A stretch of 64,000 nucleotides of DNA from Sycobia sp. Sy_11 (Eukaryota > Arthropoda > Insecta > Hymenoptera > Epichrysomallidae), in the NCBI GenBank assembly GCA_018907035.1, contig JACCIC010000141.1:363001-427000 (forward strand). The letters are read 5' to 3'. Made by a program: the position numbers and the translations under genes. Positions 34,540 to 46,290 of this stretch are shown piece by piece. Position 1 is the stretch's first letter. Every line of letters starts with the position of its first letter. The notes under the pieces are model-generated. The model was not told the DNA's origin and did no database searches. It was given only the letters and a program-made list of their open reading frames with translations.

Positions 34540-34905
34540 TTTTCTAATATTTTCAAATCTTTATTTATTTTTGCAAATCACATTTTTCCCCTTCAAAGTA
34601 ATCCCCTTCCGCCTCAATACATGTATGTCAACTAAATTTTCCAGTCATCATAATACTTGGCAGTGATTTGATTTTTATCTCTTCAATCGAGTCAAAATAG
34701 TGTCCACGGAGCTGTCTATTGAGTTTTTTGAATAGCCAGAAATCTCACGGAACCAAATCAGGCGAATAAGCAGATTGCGGAACGATATACGTTAAATTTT
34801 TGACGAAATGCTCGTGAATGCCAGCACCTTGTGCGATGGTGCATTGTCGTGATGCAAAAATCAAGAGTTGTTTTGCAATAGTTCTGACCTTTTTCCGAAC
34901 AGCTT
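34540..34905 (-). mobile_element. mariner C-terminal remnant
   Basis: Minus frames read LHHDNAPSHK (second Asp), YIVPQSAYSPDLVP, a stop, then DFWLFKKLNRQLRGHYF (third Asp), and EGDYFEG near the end. SPDLxPxDFxLF and EGDYFEG are classic mariner signatures. The N-terminal half is missing. Confidence 0.75.
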
Positions 34906-36905
34906 TACGAAATATGGCTTCGATATCACGGTAATATTTTTATATTTCTGTAATGTTCCAATATTGTTGTAATATTGCTGTGATATATAATGTTTGTGGT
35001 ATATATCTTGATGGTTTTCGTAACCTTCTGCCAGTGAATTGATAAATCTCGATTAAGTTGTTGGTGGCTTTTAGGCGATATCTTGATCTACAAATACAGA
35101 AACTATTTTTCTTCATGACTTGTAAGGTCTCTTCATGTGTACATCCTAAAATATGGTTTTGTTTCAAACTCTTGTGAACTTTACGAACAGAAATTGTTCT
35201 TAGGTACACACATTAACTTTTTTTCTAGATATTTTGTAAAGTTTTTGTACCAAATCTTTTTATTTCCACGCATTCATAAATAATTATACTTGAAATATGA
35301 TTTCATTTGATTATTAAATATATCAACACCATTAGAGAAAACCCTAGTTTGCAAACTTCCAAACATCGATTATTTGTATAAATATCTTGTAAAACGATTT
35401 AAGAATGTATCCTTGAAATTTCAGATCGTTATTCAAAAAACTTTTGAAGATTCAACAGAAAGAGTGTTCGAGTGTCAAACCAATACCCTTGCTGAATCAG
35501 GTAAAAAGTTTTATAAGCAAAAACTTTCACACGCGATTTTTCCGTTTTTTTTTTTAACTTTGTAAAAGATAGAGTAAAAACTAAAGGTCGTATCGAATCG
35601 GAATAAAGCTTACTCTTTTCCATATTGAATTCTATTCTACTTGACTTCAATAAAACTTAACAATGTAATGTTTAAAAAAGTTTTTAAAGAACATAAAGTA
35701 AAAAATTGTTTTGGAAAAGCAAGCCTTTGTCAATGTCGATCATTTGTTGCATTTCAATTTGTTCATAATATTTTAAAATTAAATAATAAATTTATATAGA
35801 TGCAAGTCTATATGTGTGTAATAGTATAATATTTAATGATTTCGTGAAAAGAAAAAATATGTAAAGAACTTCCCGATAATTTTCTTTTGCATTTATGAAT
35901 ATAATAAATTAGTTGTCAGATGCTTGAGAAATTATTTTGTTTTGTATATAGAAATAGAAGACGACTTCAAAAAATTGCACTTTTACACCATCATGAGCGC
36001 TTGGTTTTTATATTCCCTTTGATTTTTGTAGAATCTTTGAATCGCCTCTAAAAATATTTATAAGAATGGGTTCCATCAGTATATTCATCCCCTTCGTTTG
36101 AAATTTAACAAATTCGATTAAAACGCTAAATAGATTCATGTAAATTTACATTTCTTTCATATAATAATTTTGATTTTTTAAGGTAATTCTCAGTCTATTA
36201 TCTTATTCAAAATAACAATTTTGAATAGAGGCATATGACGGTTTTATCGGAATGAAATAGTAACTTGCCAGGCTTAATCAAACCTCGACATTCACCGAAT
36301 GATATAAGCACCTTTGTAAAAATGTAATATTCTTTTTTTTACAACAACGCTATTTACAATAAAAATTTAAAACACCGTCAAAATGTTTCTACCAAATCTT
36401 CATACTTGTTAAACCTTGTACTACTAGCTAGTAGAGACAAATCAACACAAGTTGTGCAGAGCACCATTTTATGCTTGCTTCATTAGGGAAAACCAAGTAT
36501 CTGAAGTTTAAAAAGCGTACCTCTGATCAAAGGCTAGTCAATTCAGGTCCAAACAGCGTCTACGCTAGACAAGCAATTGTCACACGCTCTTTTTCTCCTA
36601 AGTGCCAGTACCTATATATTTGTCTCTAATAAATCAGTTATTATGTGTCGAAACACATGTACATTAAATAACTTTCCTATTCCTACATACTCATGACAAT
36701 TCTCTGTCAGTTACTAGATAAGTATTTTGAATAGCAAAGCAATGTTTAACAGACGATTACCATTGCTGTAACGTAAAATATAAAAAAAAATGGCGATTGT
36801 ATCTAAAAAAATAGCGAATGAATCATTCACAAATATCACAGATCTTCTACAAAATTAAAATTATTTTCTATTTATTTTCTAAGAAATTTGATTGATATAT
36901 ACACT
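34906..36905. other. AT-rich stretch, no gene called
   Basis: Short open frames at 35209-34940 (-) and 35374-35565 (+) show no known motif. One short dispersed repeat is listed separately. Confidence 0.4.
35925..36055. repeat. Dispersed repeat, member 1
   Basis: AAATTATTTTGTTTTGTATA, then AGAAGACGACTTC, then TTGATTTTTGTAGA match 38223-38340 at roughly three of four bases. Family unknown. Confidence 0.5.
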
Positions 36906-36907
36906 AT

Positions 36908-37010
36908 TGTGATAATTTACATGTGCTTTCTTTACACATCATAGAACTTCATCGTCGAACAACTATAGTATCTGTGAGCCAAAATAGAGCGACATTAATA
37001 CATGTAAGAA
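36908..37010 (+). repeat. tRNA-derived SINE, copy F (opposite strand)
   Basis: AATTTACATGTGCTTTCTTT and CAAAATAGAGCGACATTAAT match the inverse of the other copies' body, so this one is plus-sense. The head is not recognisable. Confidence 0.55.
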
Positions 37011-39550
37011 AGTTTACTGTCCAATGCAGAATTTATTTTATAATATACACTATTTTATTTACTGCATTTGCTAACCATTATTCTAATTCAAGGTAGTTAT
37101 AGCTATAAGGATTTTCTGATTGTACGAATGTGATAATAAACAAGGAAAATCTGTAATTATAATAGTACTGTAGGGCAGATGGAATTATTTGATAGTTGGA
37201 GATTGTTGACATAAGTATTTTTTAATTATTACTTTACTGTATTATTATACGTGTTACTATAGTATTTACTTGCCTGTAGAAAAAGGATTCTGCAACTTTT
37301 TCCAATAGATGTATTGTTAAACAGAGTACAAATATTATTTCATATTTAGGTATTTATTACTATTTACATATGATTTCTTTTTAGGCTCGTGGCTAAATCT
37401 AGGGTCAGAAAATTTTCGACCTGGAAACTTTTATGTGTTTTAAATACAATAAATATAATTATATATGTTAAATATAATATGTATATTAAATAGAAATATA
37501 TACTTTGATTATGCTTTATAAACAGACACTTTTTTATGGATAGCATAATATTCTCGATAACAATTTAAATTTAAAATTATAGTTATATATGATATAATTA
37601 TATGTAATTTAATGTCATATAATTTAGTAATACACTGTCAAAATTAATTCTGATAGAATAATGATTAATATTTCTTTTCATTAAACATAGTAGACATATC
37701 GAATTCATTAATGTAGTAATCATCTTCATCATCGAGCTTTTCGAGCGTGCTTTCATGGTGCATAAGAGAATGCAGAGACAAAATTTCAAAATAAAAAATT
37801 CATAAATAGTGTGTCTGTTGCAGAATTTCAGTGTTCCTCGTTTCTTATAGTGTCAAATTCTTAATAGAGGAAAAATGTAAAAAAAATAATTAATTGTTGA
37901 TCTATTTAAAAAGCGAAGTCAAATATAATAATTGAAGTCATAGTATTAATTCAAATACATATTTGGGAGTTATATTTTACATGCAAAACTAAGAAAAGTA
38001 AAACGTATTCATTCGTTTCTTGCCAGTTTGGCAACAACGTTTGATGGTTTCAAAGATACAAAAATCTGAGGACGATTAGATTAACTCGTATAGGAGATTA
38101 AAATAAGCAATAAACACTTACTAAATTGTATACACATTTGAGTGACTTTCCATTCTATACACATATGCAAATTTTCTTGATTTTCTTCTGCATTTGAGTT
38201 ATAATAGGCGAATTGTTATATATTTAAGAAATTATTTTGTTTTATATATAGTAATCGAAGAGGATTTCAGAAAGTTTCACTCTTACACCACTGCGAGCGT
38301 CTTCCTTGATTTTTGTGACTCCTCCAATCGGACGCATGAAGAGTTTAAGAAAATCATATTAAAAAAATAAGGAACATTGTGATATTGCATAGCTTATAAA
38401 ATATACACTGACAGGATCATTGTCGTAGCACGCATTGGAATTGTATAGTTAACTATCCCAGTACAACGAGTGTCACCCTGTTACAAGCTTGTTACAGCAC
38501 ATTATAAAATGTTTCTATTCCAGTTATTTATGCCTATATATTAAGGTATAATTTAAAGGAACTTACAAATTTTACCGTCTGGGGGACTCTTTCTTTCTCA
38601 GAGAAAATAATATGTAAGTTCTTACGTAAGTATTTATAATAGAACGTTCTTACATTAGATTAGATTTTTATTATGTCAGAAATTTCCTATGTATGTTTTT
38701 ATATAAGCTTTGGATCGATTTTCATCCATTTAAAAACTTACAAATTATTTTCACTGAGGTTTAATTTTATAATAGCATAGGATCTCATAAGTAAAATAAA
38801 ATCGCAGTCGCATTTCGATTAAAAACAAAACTGGAGAAACCAAAGGTATATTTTTTCTGACCAAAGCGAACTTATAGCGAATCGGGAAAAATTTGTCGTT
38901 AAAAAATTGCCTTTTTAAAACTTAAAAAATTAATCTAAAGAAAATATGAAGTCTGTGAATTTAAACTTAGATTTGAATTAAGCCATTATTGGACCTGTGG
39001 TTATTATTTGGAGTAGAGGGTAAGGACTCAGCAACGAAGAAATAATAATGCTAATTGAAGTCTAATAGAGTGGGCTTCATCAGTTAAGGTTTATCTTAAA
39101 ATTCAATTGAAATTGGCTCTAAATGGTTCTTGAATTACTATGTATTATTTTCAACCTGATAACTTCAAAGTACTTTTAAAATGAAAATCATCTCAGTTAA
39201 TTTCGTTTTACTATTTGCATGTTAATCTATTCTATGTAATATTTAGATCACGCTCAATATATACGCTAAATTATTTATAAGACTAAAAATAGTTAATTTT
39301 ATTTCCTGTGGTAACAGCACGTGGTGCCATATTTTTATAATACCTTTTTTTGTAAAAAGATACCAAACGTATCTTTAATATCTACAATAAAAAAATTAAA
39401 AATATCATCTAAGATATTCTTGCGCAATACTAAAACTATATCCTTAAGCTCTTTTCGGAATAAACAAATTATAATACTGTGTATGTGTAAATGTCTTTTA
39501 TACGAGGAATATAAAATATACAACATGAATTCGAGAAACTTAAAAAGATG
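37011..39550. other. AT-rich stretch, no gene called
   Basis: No motif-bearing frame was found apart from the second member of a short dispersed repeat at 38223-38340. Confidence 0.4.
38223..38340. repeat. Dispersed repeat, member 2
   Basis: The counterpart of 35925-36055, with AAATTATTTTGTTTTATATA, then CGAAGAGGATTTCAG, then TTGATTTTTGTGAC. Confidence 0.5.
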
Positions 39551-39556
39551 TAATGT

Positions 39557-39737
39557 TAGCCGATGAATGATTTTCAGAGTTGACGATTTTCGTTGGTGCA
39601 GAAATCTGAAGTGTTTCTTGCAGGGAGACTCGAGGATGTAGGCAAGTGCATAAACAGAATGGCATGTGACAAATGTGGCACATGCCTGCAGGTATCTGCA
39701 TACCTATCATTAGACCGCCTGCGATTGCTATATTTCT
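39557..39737 (-). other. Exon-like segment of unknown gene
   Basis: On the minus strand an acceptor CTTTTGTTTCAG precedes a 180-bp GC-richer block. It is open in two frames; one reads IAIAGGLMIGMQIPAGMCH with several Cys. I do not recognise a product and see no partner exons. It could be an exon of a host gene or a chance block. Confidence 0.2.
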
Positions 39738-39789
39738 GAAACAAAAGGTAATATGACAAATTAAAAACAAAAATATTTGAGAAATACAA

Positions 39790-40420
39790 CTAAATGTATA
39801 TTAAATATTATTTTCAAGTATATTAATTCTACAAACGTGATATATGTACTCGATAATTTACAGGTAGGCTCGAAGTATATAAATAATATCAAAACATTCA
39901 TTTTTTTATCTAATTACCAATTAATTAATTAACTAGAAAGTTAATTAATACGTATACATTAAGGAAAGAAAGTAGATAATATACTTTACATAATACCTTT
40001 AATTAACTTTCATGTTCTAAAGTATAAGCAGATTCAGTAAAAATTAATGCTAATAAGAATTATAGATAAATATTATAGTTGAATAGAATACTTTCTTGAC
40101 TATCTCAAAAACCGAAATAGGGCTATTGATAGTCTGATATATACAAATTTTAAATTAAAAACTATGGCAGTGAGTTCAATTATTGGTAAGATTAGTCAAG
40201 GTTCGATAGATTTTAAGCCAAATGCTATTTGGCTATTTGGAGCAACATTTTGGGGACAAAGGTATAGAGCAGTCTGGGAAATGCTTCAGGAAGTTCCAAC
40301 TAGTACAAGTAATAATGGAATCATGTTTTATGCATAATTTCCAAGTAATATGCAAGTATGATAATATATACTTTCGAATATATTACCACTTAAATTTTCT
40401 TAGTGTAGTTGAATAATTAT
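39790..40420. other. AT-rich stretch, nothing recognised
   Basis: Only AT-rich DNA is visible to the truncated end of the BEL/Pao copy. Confidence 0.4.
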
Positions 40421-40423
40421 GCC

Positions 40424-41195
40424 TAATATGAAAGGGCTAGCAAACACACAAAAAACAACTCTACAATGCCGATAACATACAATTTTCCCTGCCTTATTTA
40501 GCCATAAAAACCGCAAACAATCTCTTTCACTTGGTTTAATACTAATTTGAAGAAAAGCTTTCTTAATCCTGCAATTACCCCGATATTACCTTCATGAAAG
40601 CGCAATAATACAGCAGATAGTTCCTCGATGAGATTCGCCTCTGAAGACAATCGTTGAGTGAAGGATTAGGCGGTTGTTTGGTCGACGCGTCGATAATCGG
40701 CCTAATAACGGTCGTGCCATTCTCCTTAATGACAGATCGATGTGGTAGATAATGCCCCCATTGTTGTTCTTCTTCATCACGTACGTGTTATATAATACCT
40801 TGTGACAACCATTCCTCAAAAACAGCCCTATATTCTTCATATAAATCCATGCTTTCTAATTTTTTTATCGTTGATTGAAGGCGACGGAGCGCTACAGGCT
40901 TGTTGTCGATTAAAGGCGGATGCTTTTCTAACTAAGAGAACTGTACCTCATATCTATTTTCTTCGTTTATTCTCACAGTCTTAATAAATGCAGCACTCAT
41001 TTCATCTTCTTGTATCCGTGTTGTCTTAGCCTCGATAGGATCGCCAATTCCCAAAACTTCCAATGGCCATAAATCTTTTACTTGTGTGTTTTGGACAAAC
41101 ATGGACAAGGCCTCTTGCACATTATTCTTGCTGATCTCATTGCTTAGTTCCTTTCCTATAATTGTCCACCCTAATAAAGTTTCAACAGCAACCAA
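40424..41195 (-). pseudogene. BEL/Pao RT N-terminal region
   Basis: The minus strand reads VAVETLLGWTIIGK, then PLIDNKPVALRRLQSTIKKL, EWLSQGIIEYVPDEE, IRPIIDAST, ELSAVLLRFHEGNIGVIA and KAFLQISIKPSERDCLRFLW. These are the fingers and palm start of BEL RT. The sequence ends before the catalytic YVDD box. Confidence 0.8.
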
Positions 41196-41327
41196 TCCAC
41201 ACTACAGAACATGTCGTTGACTCGCCATTATTTTTCCAGCGATATCGGCCCCTGTTATGACGGATATTGGTTCTTGACTGCTCCACAAATTCGACAATTG
41301 AATATTTAAATTGTTTAGTTCTTGAAG

Positions 41328-41960
41328 CTATTCTCCATCCTGGATCGAAGGTATGGTGCCACAAATCTTTACTTGATCTACCACCGAGAAGCAGCACGCG
41401 TACGTGTTATTAAAACTTCGCATTCTAATTTTGTACTCTTTATGCGTTACTGGAGCTGACTGATGTCCGCCGAAAAGCAAATGCGATAACTGTTGTTCTG
41501 CAATGGACTCGTAACCTAACCGCTCCACTATGTCGTTTTGCACATAAGAACGTTGCGATCCCGTATCAATTAATGCACGTACTACAAACTCTTTACCGCT
41601 ACTATAAAGACGTACCTTTAAGGTTTGCATATAAACCTGAGGAGCGTTACACACACTAGCTAAATTGCATTCTTCCACTACTTCATTTTTTACGCTTATC
41701 GAATTATTTACTGGAAATTTTGTTGTATCATCTTCATTCACGCTGACATTTGAGGCGCGTTTCTCTTCAAAAGGATACATAATATCTACATGTTTCCGCG
41801 CGCACTTTGTACACTTTATATTTCCGCGGCATGCTCTAAAACTATGGCCTATTTTGACACAGCTAAAACATACATGCTTTCTTTTTACAGAATCCTGTTT
41901 TTCAATAAGACTGAGTTTTCTTGCCTTCTCGCACATGGCACTATCATGCCTCTCTACCAT
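41328..41960 (-). pseudogene. BEL/Pao zinc knuckles and aspartic protease
   Basis: A 210-residue frame opens after a CIFCNGRH knuckle. It has HVCFSCVKIGHSFRACRG and CTKCARKHVD knuckles, then VRALIDTGSQRSYVQ (protease active site DTGS) and HLLFGGHQSA (flap). The frame is open, but the flanks are shifted. This is the best preserved part of the copy. Confidence 0.85.
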
Positions 41961-43116
41961 TGCAAAATATGCATATAATTTCTTTAGCCCGTGCAGCTAA
42001 GAATCCAATTGCACTCGGTATTGCTTTCACCGGTGTAACTTTCCTTTTATTAGTCACGTCGCTATTTTTTAGATTAAACCCACTTTTGGCCATTATGATT
42101 CGTTCTTCGCTACGTACTTCTTCCTCAAAAATTTTTAGGTGAGTCAAGCGATCTTTAGCTGAATTACCGTTGATACTTTCCTTGATTACCTTCCATTTTA
42201 GACACTCGTTGCCAGGTACGCAGTACATCCTCCGGTAAAGATGACTCCACTAATGGTAGAAGTAGAACTGCACATTTACTTATGGTCACGCCTAATGTTT
42301 CTAAGGCGCGGATATGTGACTCAATTTCGTCGAACAACTGTTCCATCGGTACCTTGTCCATTTGAAGCGCATTTTGTATCATTAGTTGTAAAAGCTCTCG
42401 TAAGTATACTTCGCATTGCATATCAGTATCTCCAAAACGGCTTATCAGACTTTCTACAACTTATAATTTTAATAATAATATAGTTTTCTCCGGTTGGAAG
42501 ATAACTTTTAAGTAAAGCCCTTGCCCTCGTATTCGGTTCCATAGCTTGTACTAAATATTGAAATTTGTCTTCATTACTTAACCGTTCATCCTCGTGAATC
42601 CTTTTAAAAAGACTCCAAAAGTTCAGCCACTTGCGTATGTTGTCATTGAACTTTACTAGTTTGATTTTTGGCAATCGATACGTCTTTTTTACTTCATCGG
42701 GTGTCAATTGAGCCACTGTTCGTGACACGGTATCCCTGCTTCTACATTTCGCTACTCGTGTATTATATCATAATTGTGCTTCTAGGAATTTTTCTTTATA
42801 ACCTTGCGTATCGTCCATCTCTTTAACTATCTCCTGCTCTGTCTCCTCTATAGTATACAGTAAATCGATCACTGATTTTGACACAATTTCTAATTCTTTT
42901 TCCCTTTCTTGTAAAATCTGGAAGGCCACCGTTTGTCGTGCGATATCCGCTTCCGTTTTATACAGTTCTTTGAAAGCATTACAAGCTTTCGTAAAAGCAG
43001 TACGTATAATTGCCCTTTTCTTTTTTGGGATTTCTTTTTTTTCGTTTTTTTTTTTTTTTTTTGTAACACTCGCATTTCACTACTCAGTGCACTTAATTGT
43101 CCTGTCACGGTCGCCA
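41944..43116 (-). pseudogene. BEL/Pao gag
   Basis: The reading starts at about 43116 (ATVTGQLSALSSEMRVLQ) and passes LQEREKELEIVSKSVIDLLY. It continues as VAQLTPDEVKKTYRLPKIKL with FNDNIRKWLNFWSLFKRIHE (the conserved Pao gag core), YLVQAMEPNTRARAL and DVLRTWQRVSKMEG. At least three frame changes occur. The gag polyprotein would assemble the particle. Confidence 0.8.
43100..43116 (-). other. BEL/Pao primer-binding-site-like motif
   Basis: The minus strand reads TTGGCGACCGTGACAGG just before gag. TGGCGACCGTGAC is common at LTR/internal borders of insect BEL elements. It places the 5' LTR above 43117, though I cannot delimit that LTR. Confidence 0.45.
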
Positions 43117-43800
43117 AGTTTCAAATATATTACCACTGAATGTGTCACGCGATAAATTTCAAATTGAAAGCATACATAAAAAAAATTAAAGAGGAGCAAA
43201 AATAACAGGATAAGAGTTGAAACAGTTTATTTAAACACCAACTAGCAAGGTTACATATAAAAGATACGGTTGAAACAAATAAGGCTCGTTACAGTATAAT
43301 GATCTTCCCTGTGCGAGCTCAGAGCAGCGACTGACTCAAAAATATATTTTGAAAGCACGCAGGCTCACTAAGGGAATTGATATATAAATCGGCAGTGAAC
43401 ATAGACAATGAACCGTAGTCGGATTTTTCTCGACAATAGATCCAGCATTTTCCGAACGCCATCGCCTTCACATCTGCCTGTAGGTCTTTTCCGAGTATAT
43501 TAAATTTTATTACTTTATTCTCGTTGTACACACACCATACAGAGGAATTTCTAGACATAATATAAACATTCATAAATTACATTAAAGATACATTAAAGTT
43601 CCAAATATGACCTGCATATGTTCGGGGTGTGCAGCCGACCTCTAGGGATCACTACCTGAAAAAAGGGGCGGGATTCAAAGAACTTCAAACTCGAAGAAAC
43701 ACGCCTTGCCAATTCAACATATCCATTAGGTTTTTTATAAATACCTTTTGAAATGAAGGATATAAATTATATCAATTATGCAATCGATAATGACTGTGTG
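43117..43800. other. Region upstream of BEL gag, possible LTR
   Basis: If the BEL copy kept its 5' LTR it should lie here. I see no second copy to define its ends. No genes are seen. Confidence 0.3.
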
Positions 43801-43803
43801 GAT

Positions 43804-43936
43804 TCACGAGTTCAGGAATAGAGTCCATGGAATATTGTTCCGCTGCGACTTCGCCACTAGTCGAAGACTTGCATCTTGGACGAGAACAGCCGTCGGTGAA
43901 GCGCTTATTAGACCACAAGTAATTGGCAGTTCGTTT

Positions 43937-43986
<50 letters not shown>

Positions 43987-44226
43987 CTCTCTTTTTCTTT
44001 TTCTTTCAAGTTCGCGCGATGCCATAAGCACAGAGGCCTCGGACTGCGACTTACGCACACTTGTATGTGATATGCTAATTTCTTTATGTTTTAATAAATG
44101 TAGTTCATGTCTTAATTTTATACGCTCACGTTTTTTCTTTTCGACTTCCAGTCTCGCTGCACACCTTGCGGCCTTTGCTATTTTTCGAGACGCCCCTATC
44201 TCTCGCCGAAATTCATTCGGTGCTTA
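43804..44226 (-). pseudogene. Charged, repeat-containing frame, gag-like
   Basis: Minus frames read FRREIGASRKIAKAARCAAR, then EVEKKKRERIKLRHELHLLK, an (ER)n run encoded by the GA repeat, then ASPTAVLVQDASLRLVAKS. The basic, helical start resembles the N-terminus of retroelement gags. It might be the leader of an LTR element. The (ER)n part is simply the microsatellite translated. Confidence 0.3.
43938..43982. repeat. (TC)n microsatellite
   Basis: About 22 TC units, preceded by GGCAGTTCG as at 32.5 kb. Confidence 0.97.
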
Positions 44227-44299
44227 GAGCAACCGGGCACTATTATTTATAACGGCCATAGTCGCTGACCTCGAGTTACAGTTAAATATGTACACTGTT

Positions 44300-44645
44300 T
44301 ATATATATATAAATATTTATATAAAGAATAAAACCATTAAAATATAGTAATAATAACGTTTTTGATATTTTTTAGTATCCACTTTTTATGTCCTAATATT
44401 GGTACTCCACAAAACATACATATTTTTTTGTCTGACACTAAAACTTGTACTCGGATAACCATTATTACCAGTTCTTTGCTTTAGCAATTAATCAATAGAA
44501 AACCTATAATAATAACGTTTATAATAATGTTGATAATCTGTATAAACGATGTATCGTTTCAGCTTATCAAAATTTCTTTATAAAAAATGTTCAATGATAA
44601 GAAAGTAATATAAAGTATTATAAAATAATTTAATTGTACTTATGT
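44300..44645. other. AT-rich gap
   Basis: Nothing recognised. Confidence 0.4.
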
Positions 44646-44929
44646 CGACTGCCCATATACAAATTAATAAATATTTTTTTTATTGGTCTTACAGTCCAAT
44701 CAATTCAATCTAAAAATAAAATGAAAAAATAAAAATAAATAAAAATAAAATAAAAATTAAAAATAAAAATTAAATTAAAAATTAAATTAAAAGTATAATG
44801 ACAGTCAGACTGTCCTTGTTTACATTCACCCCCGTAGACTAATCTGAAAATAAAATATTAGCTGAAAAAATTCTTTGTTAGTAAAGTGCAGTCTGACTGT
44901 CCCCAACACCCTTACCTAATTGAAGACTT

Positions 44930-44970
44930 GTCCAACGTTTCGAGCTCGCTACGGCTCCTCATCAGGGACT
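44930..44970 (-). ncRNA. Hammerhead-ribozyme-like core, best copy
   Basis: The minus strand reads GTCC, CTGATGAG, GAGC, CGTAGCGA, GCTC, GAAAC, GTT, GGAC. CUGAUGA and GAAA boxes, a 4-bp stem II (GAGC/GCTC) and a 4-bp stem I (GTCC/GGAC) are visible. The predicted cleavage triplet is GUU. Stem III is nearly absent, so action as a dimer through the palindromic ACGT is likely, as described for minimal PLE hammerheads. Confidence 0.6.
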
Positions 44971-45070
44971 AAACTAAACCTTATATTCTAATCTATATAT
45001 ATCCATCCCCACCACCAAATTTAGTAAATTAAATATAAATTCCCCCTCTACACAAATTGTCCAAAACCAA

Positions 45071-45601
45071 TCAATTTAATAAGGAATGATAAACACTGTC
45101 CAATCTACCAGACTCTAACATTAAATTCACATTATTTCGATTCCTGGGAATGTGAATACTTTCAAGACTCTTCCGTTTATACTTATTATTAATACCATGT
45201 TCCAAAATATCCACATTCACAAAATCAAAAGAATGTAAAAACTTTAAACACTGCTCTTTTAAACCGGAAATAATATGTGAGCTACGTAAACTATATTTAT
45301 GTTCATAAATTCTGTTTTTTAAATATCTACCTGTTTGCCCAATATAGTATTTATCACAATCTATGCAATTAATCTTGTAAACAACTCCTGATTTTAAGCA
45401 TAAATCATCCTTATCTTTGCAATTCTTAAACAATCTACTGGAATTATTGTTATTTTTAAAGAAAATTTGAATGTTATATTTCCGAAAATTTCTTTTAATT
45501 CTTTCAGACAATCCTCTAACATATGGCAGGACAATAATTTTGCCTCCGTTAACATCAACTCCTGCACTATGTCTATTTTCGGTATTATAAATGTCAAACA
45601 A
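45071..45601 (-). pseudogene. PLE GIY-YIG endonuclease domain
   Basis: The frame starts FDIYNTENRHSAGVDVNGGK, has LPYVRGLSERIKRNFRKYN, then the Cys pair CLKSGVVYKINCIDC and YYIGQTGRYLKNRIYEHKYS, then LESIHIPRNRNNVN. GIY-YIG is expected at the C-terminus of animal PLE proteins. It follows RT with about 30 bases and one frame change between them. Confidence 0.9.
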
Positions 45602-45628
45602 TCTCTCAGCAATTAATCTATTAATAAA

Positions 45629-46090
45629 TTAAATTGGATAACCGTTATTAATAAAAGTTTCTCTTACTATCTGTAAATTATCTTGTCTAAAATCTTTATG
45701 TGACAATTTTATTGCTCTGTCAATGACACCCTTCAATGCTCCAATTTTGTTTCCGAATTGGTGGTGTGAATTAAAATCTAAAAACCTACTTGACCAAGTA
45801 GGCTTTCTGTACCAATTAAGTTTCACTTTATTATTACTACATCTAATGACATTAATGTCCAGAAAACTTAACTGACTATTAACCTCAACCTCCCTTGTAA
45901 ATTTAATTCTGTGATGTACAGAATTAAAAACATCCACCATTTCATCCACAAAAACTTCCGGAACAATTGTAAAGATATCATCAACATATCTCTTAAATAT
46001 CATTGGTTCAAAAAGCAATTTTGACAAGGCTATACTTTCCAACTTTTCTATAACTAAATTAGCTATAACCGGTGACAAAGGCGACCCCAT
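45629..46090 (-). pseudogene. PLE reverse transcriptase, C-terminal half
   Basis: The frame opens MGSPLSPVIANLVIEKLE and holds IFKRYVDDIFTIVP (catalytic YVDD), SFLDINVIRCSN and KPTWSSRFLDFNSHHQFGNK, typical of PLE RT, which is related to telomerase. The N-terminal fingers are absent. The frame is open for 153 codons, so the copy is fairly young. Confidence 0.9.
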
Positions 46091-46290
46091 TGGACATCTG
46101 TATTTTTGTTCATAAAATTTATTATCAAATGTAAAAATTTATTAAAGCAATTAATTTGGTTTTTAATAACACAATTTTTCCTTTTTTAATTTTTATTTTA
46201 TTTTTATTTATTTATTTTTATTTTTATTTTTTATTTTTATTTTTAGATTGAATTGATTGGTCTGTAAGACCAATAAAAAAAATATTTATT

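Larger units (their letters stand above)
40424..43116 (-). mobile_element. BEL/Pao retrotransposon, gag to RT, truncated
   Basis: Minus reading runs from a primer-binding-site-like TTGGCGACCGTGACAGG through gag, CCHC zinc knuckles, aspartic protease and the first third of RT. It ends abruptly near 40424 (ASPFIL). BEL/Pao is identified by its gag, by the protease with DTGS, and by the RT entry SQGIIEYVPDEE with QQWGHYLPHRSVIKENG. RNase H, integrase and the 3' LTR are absent. Several frameshifts and a poly-A-like (AAAAAG)n tract near the gag start inactivate it. Confidence 0.85.
44650..46290 (-). mobile_element. Penelope-like element with RT and GIY-YIG
   Basis: The minus-sense order is C-terminal RT (46090-45629), GIY-YIG nuclease (45601-45071), 3' UTR, hammerhead-like core (44970-44930), then the terminal repeat ending TGGACTGTAAGACCAATAAA. 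The right flank 46190-46290 is an inverted piece of the same terminal repeat, so the copy has inverted ends. RT is truncated at its N-terminus. PLEs are retroelements that copy from a free DNA end, with GIY-YIG cutting the target. Confidence 0.9.
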
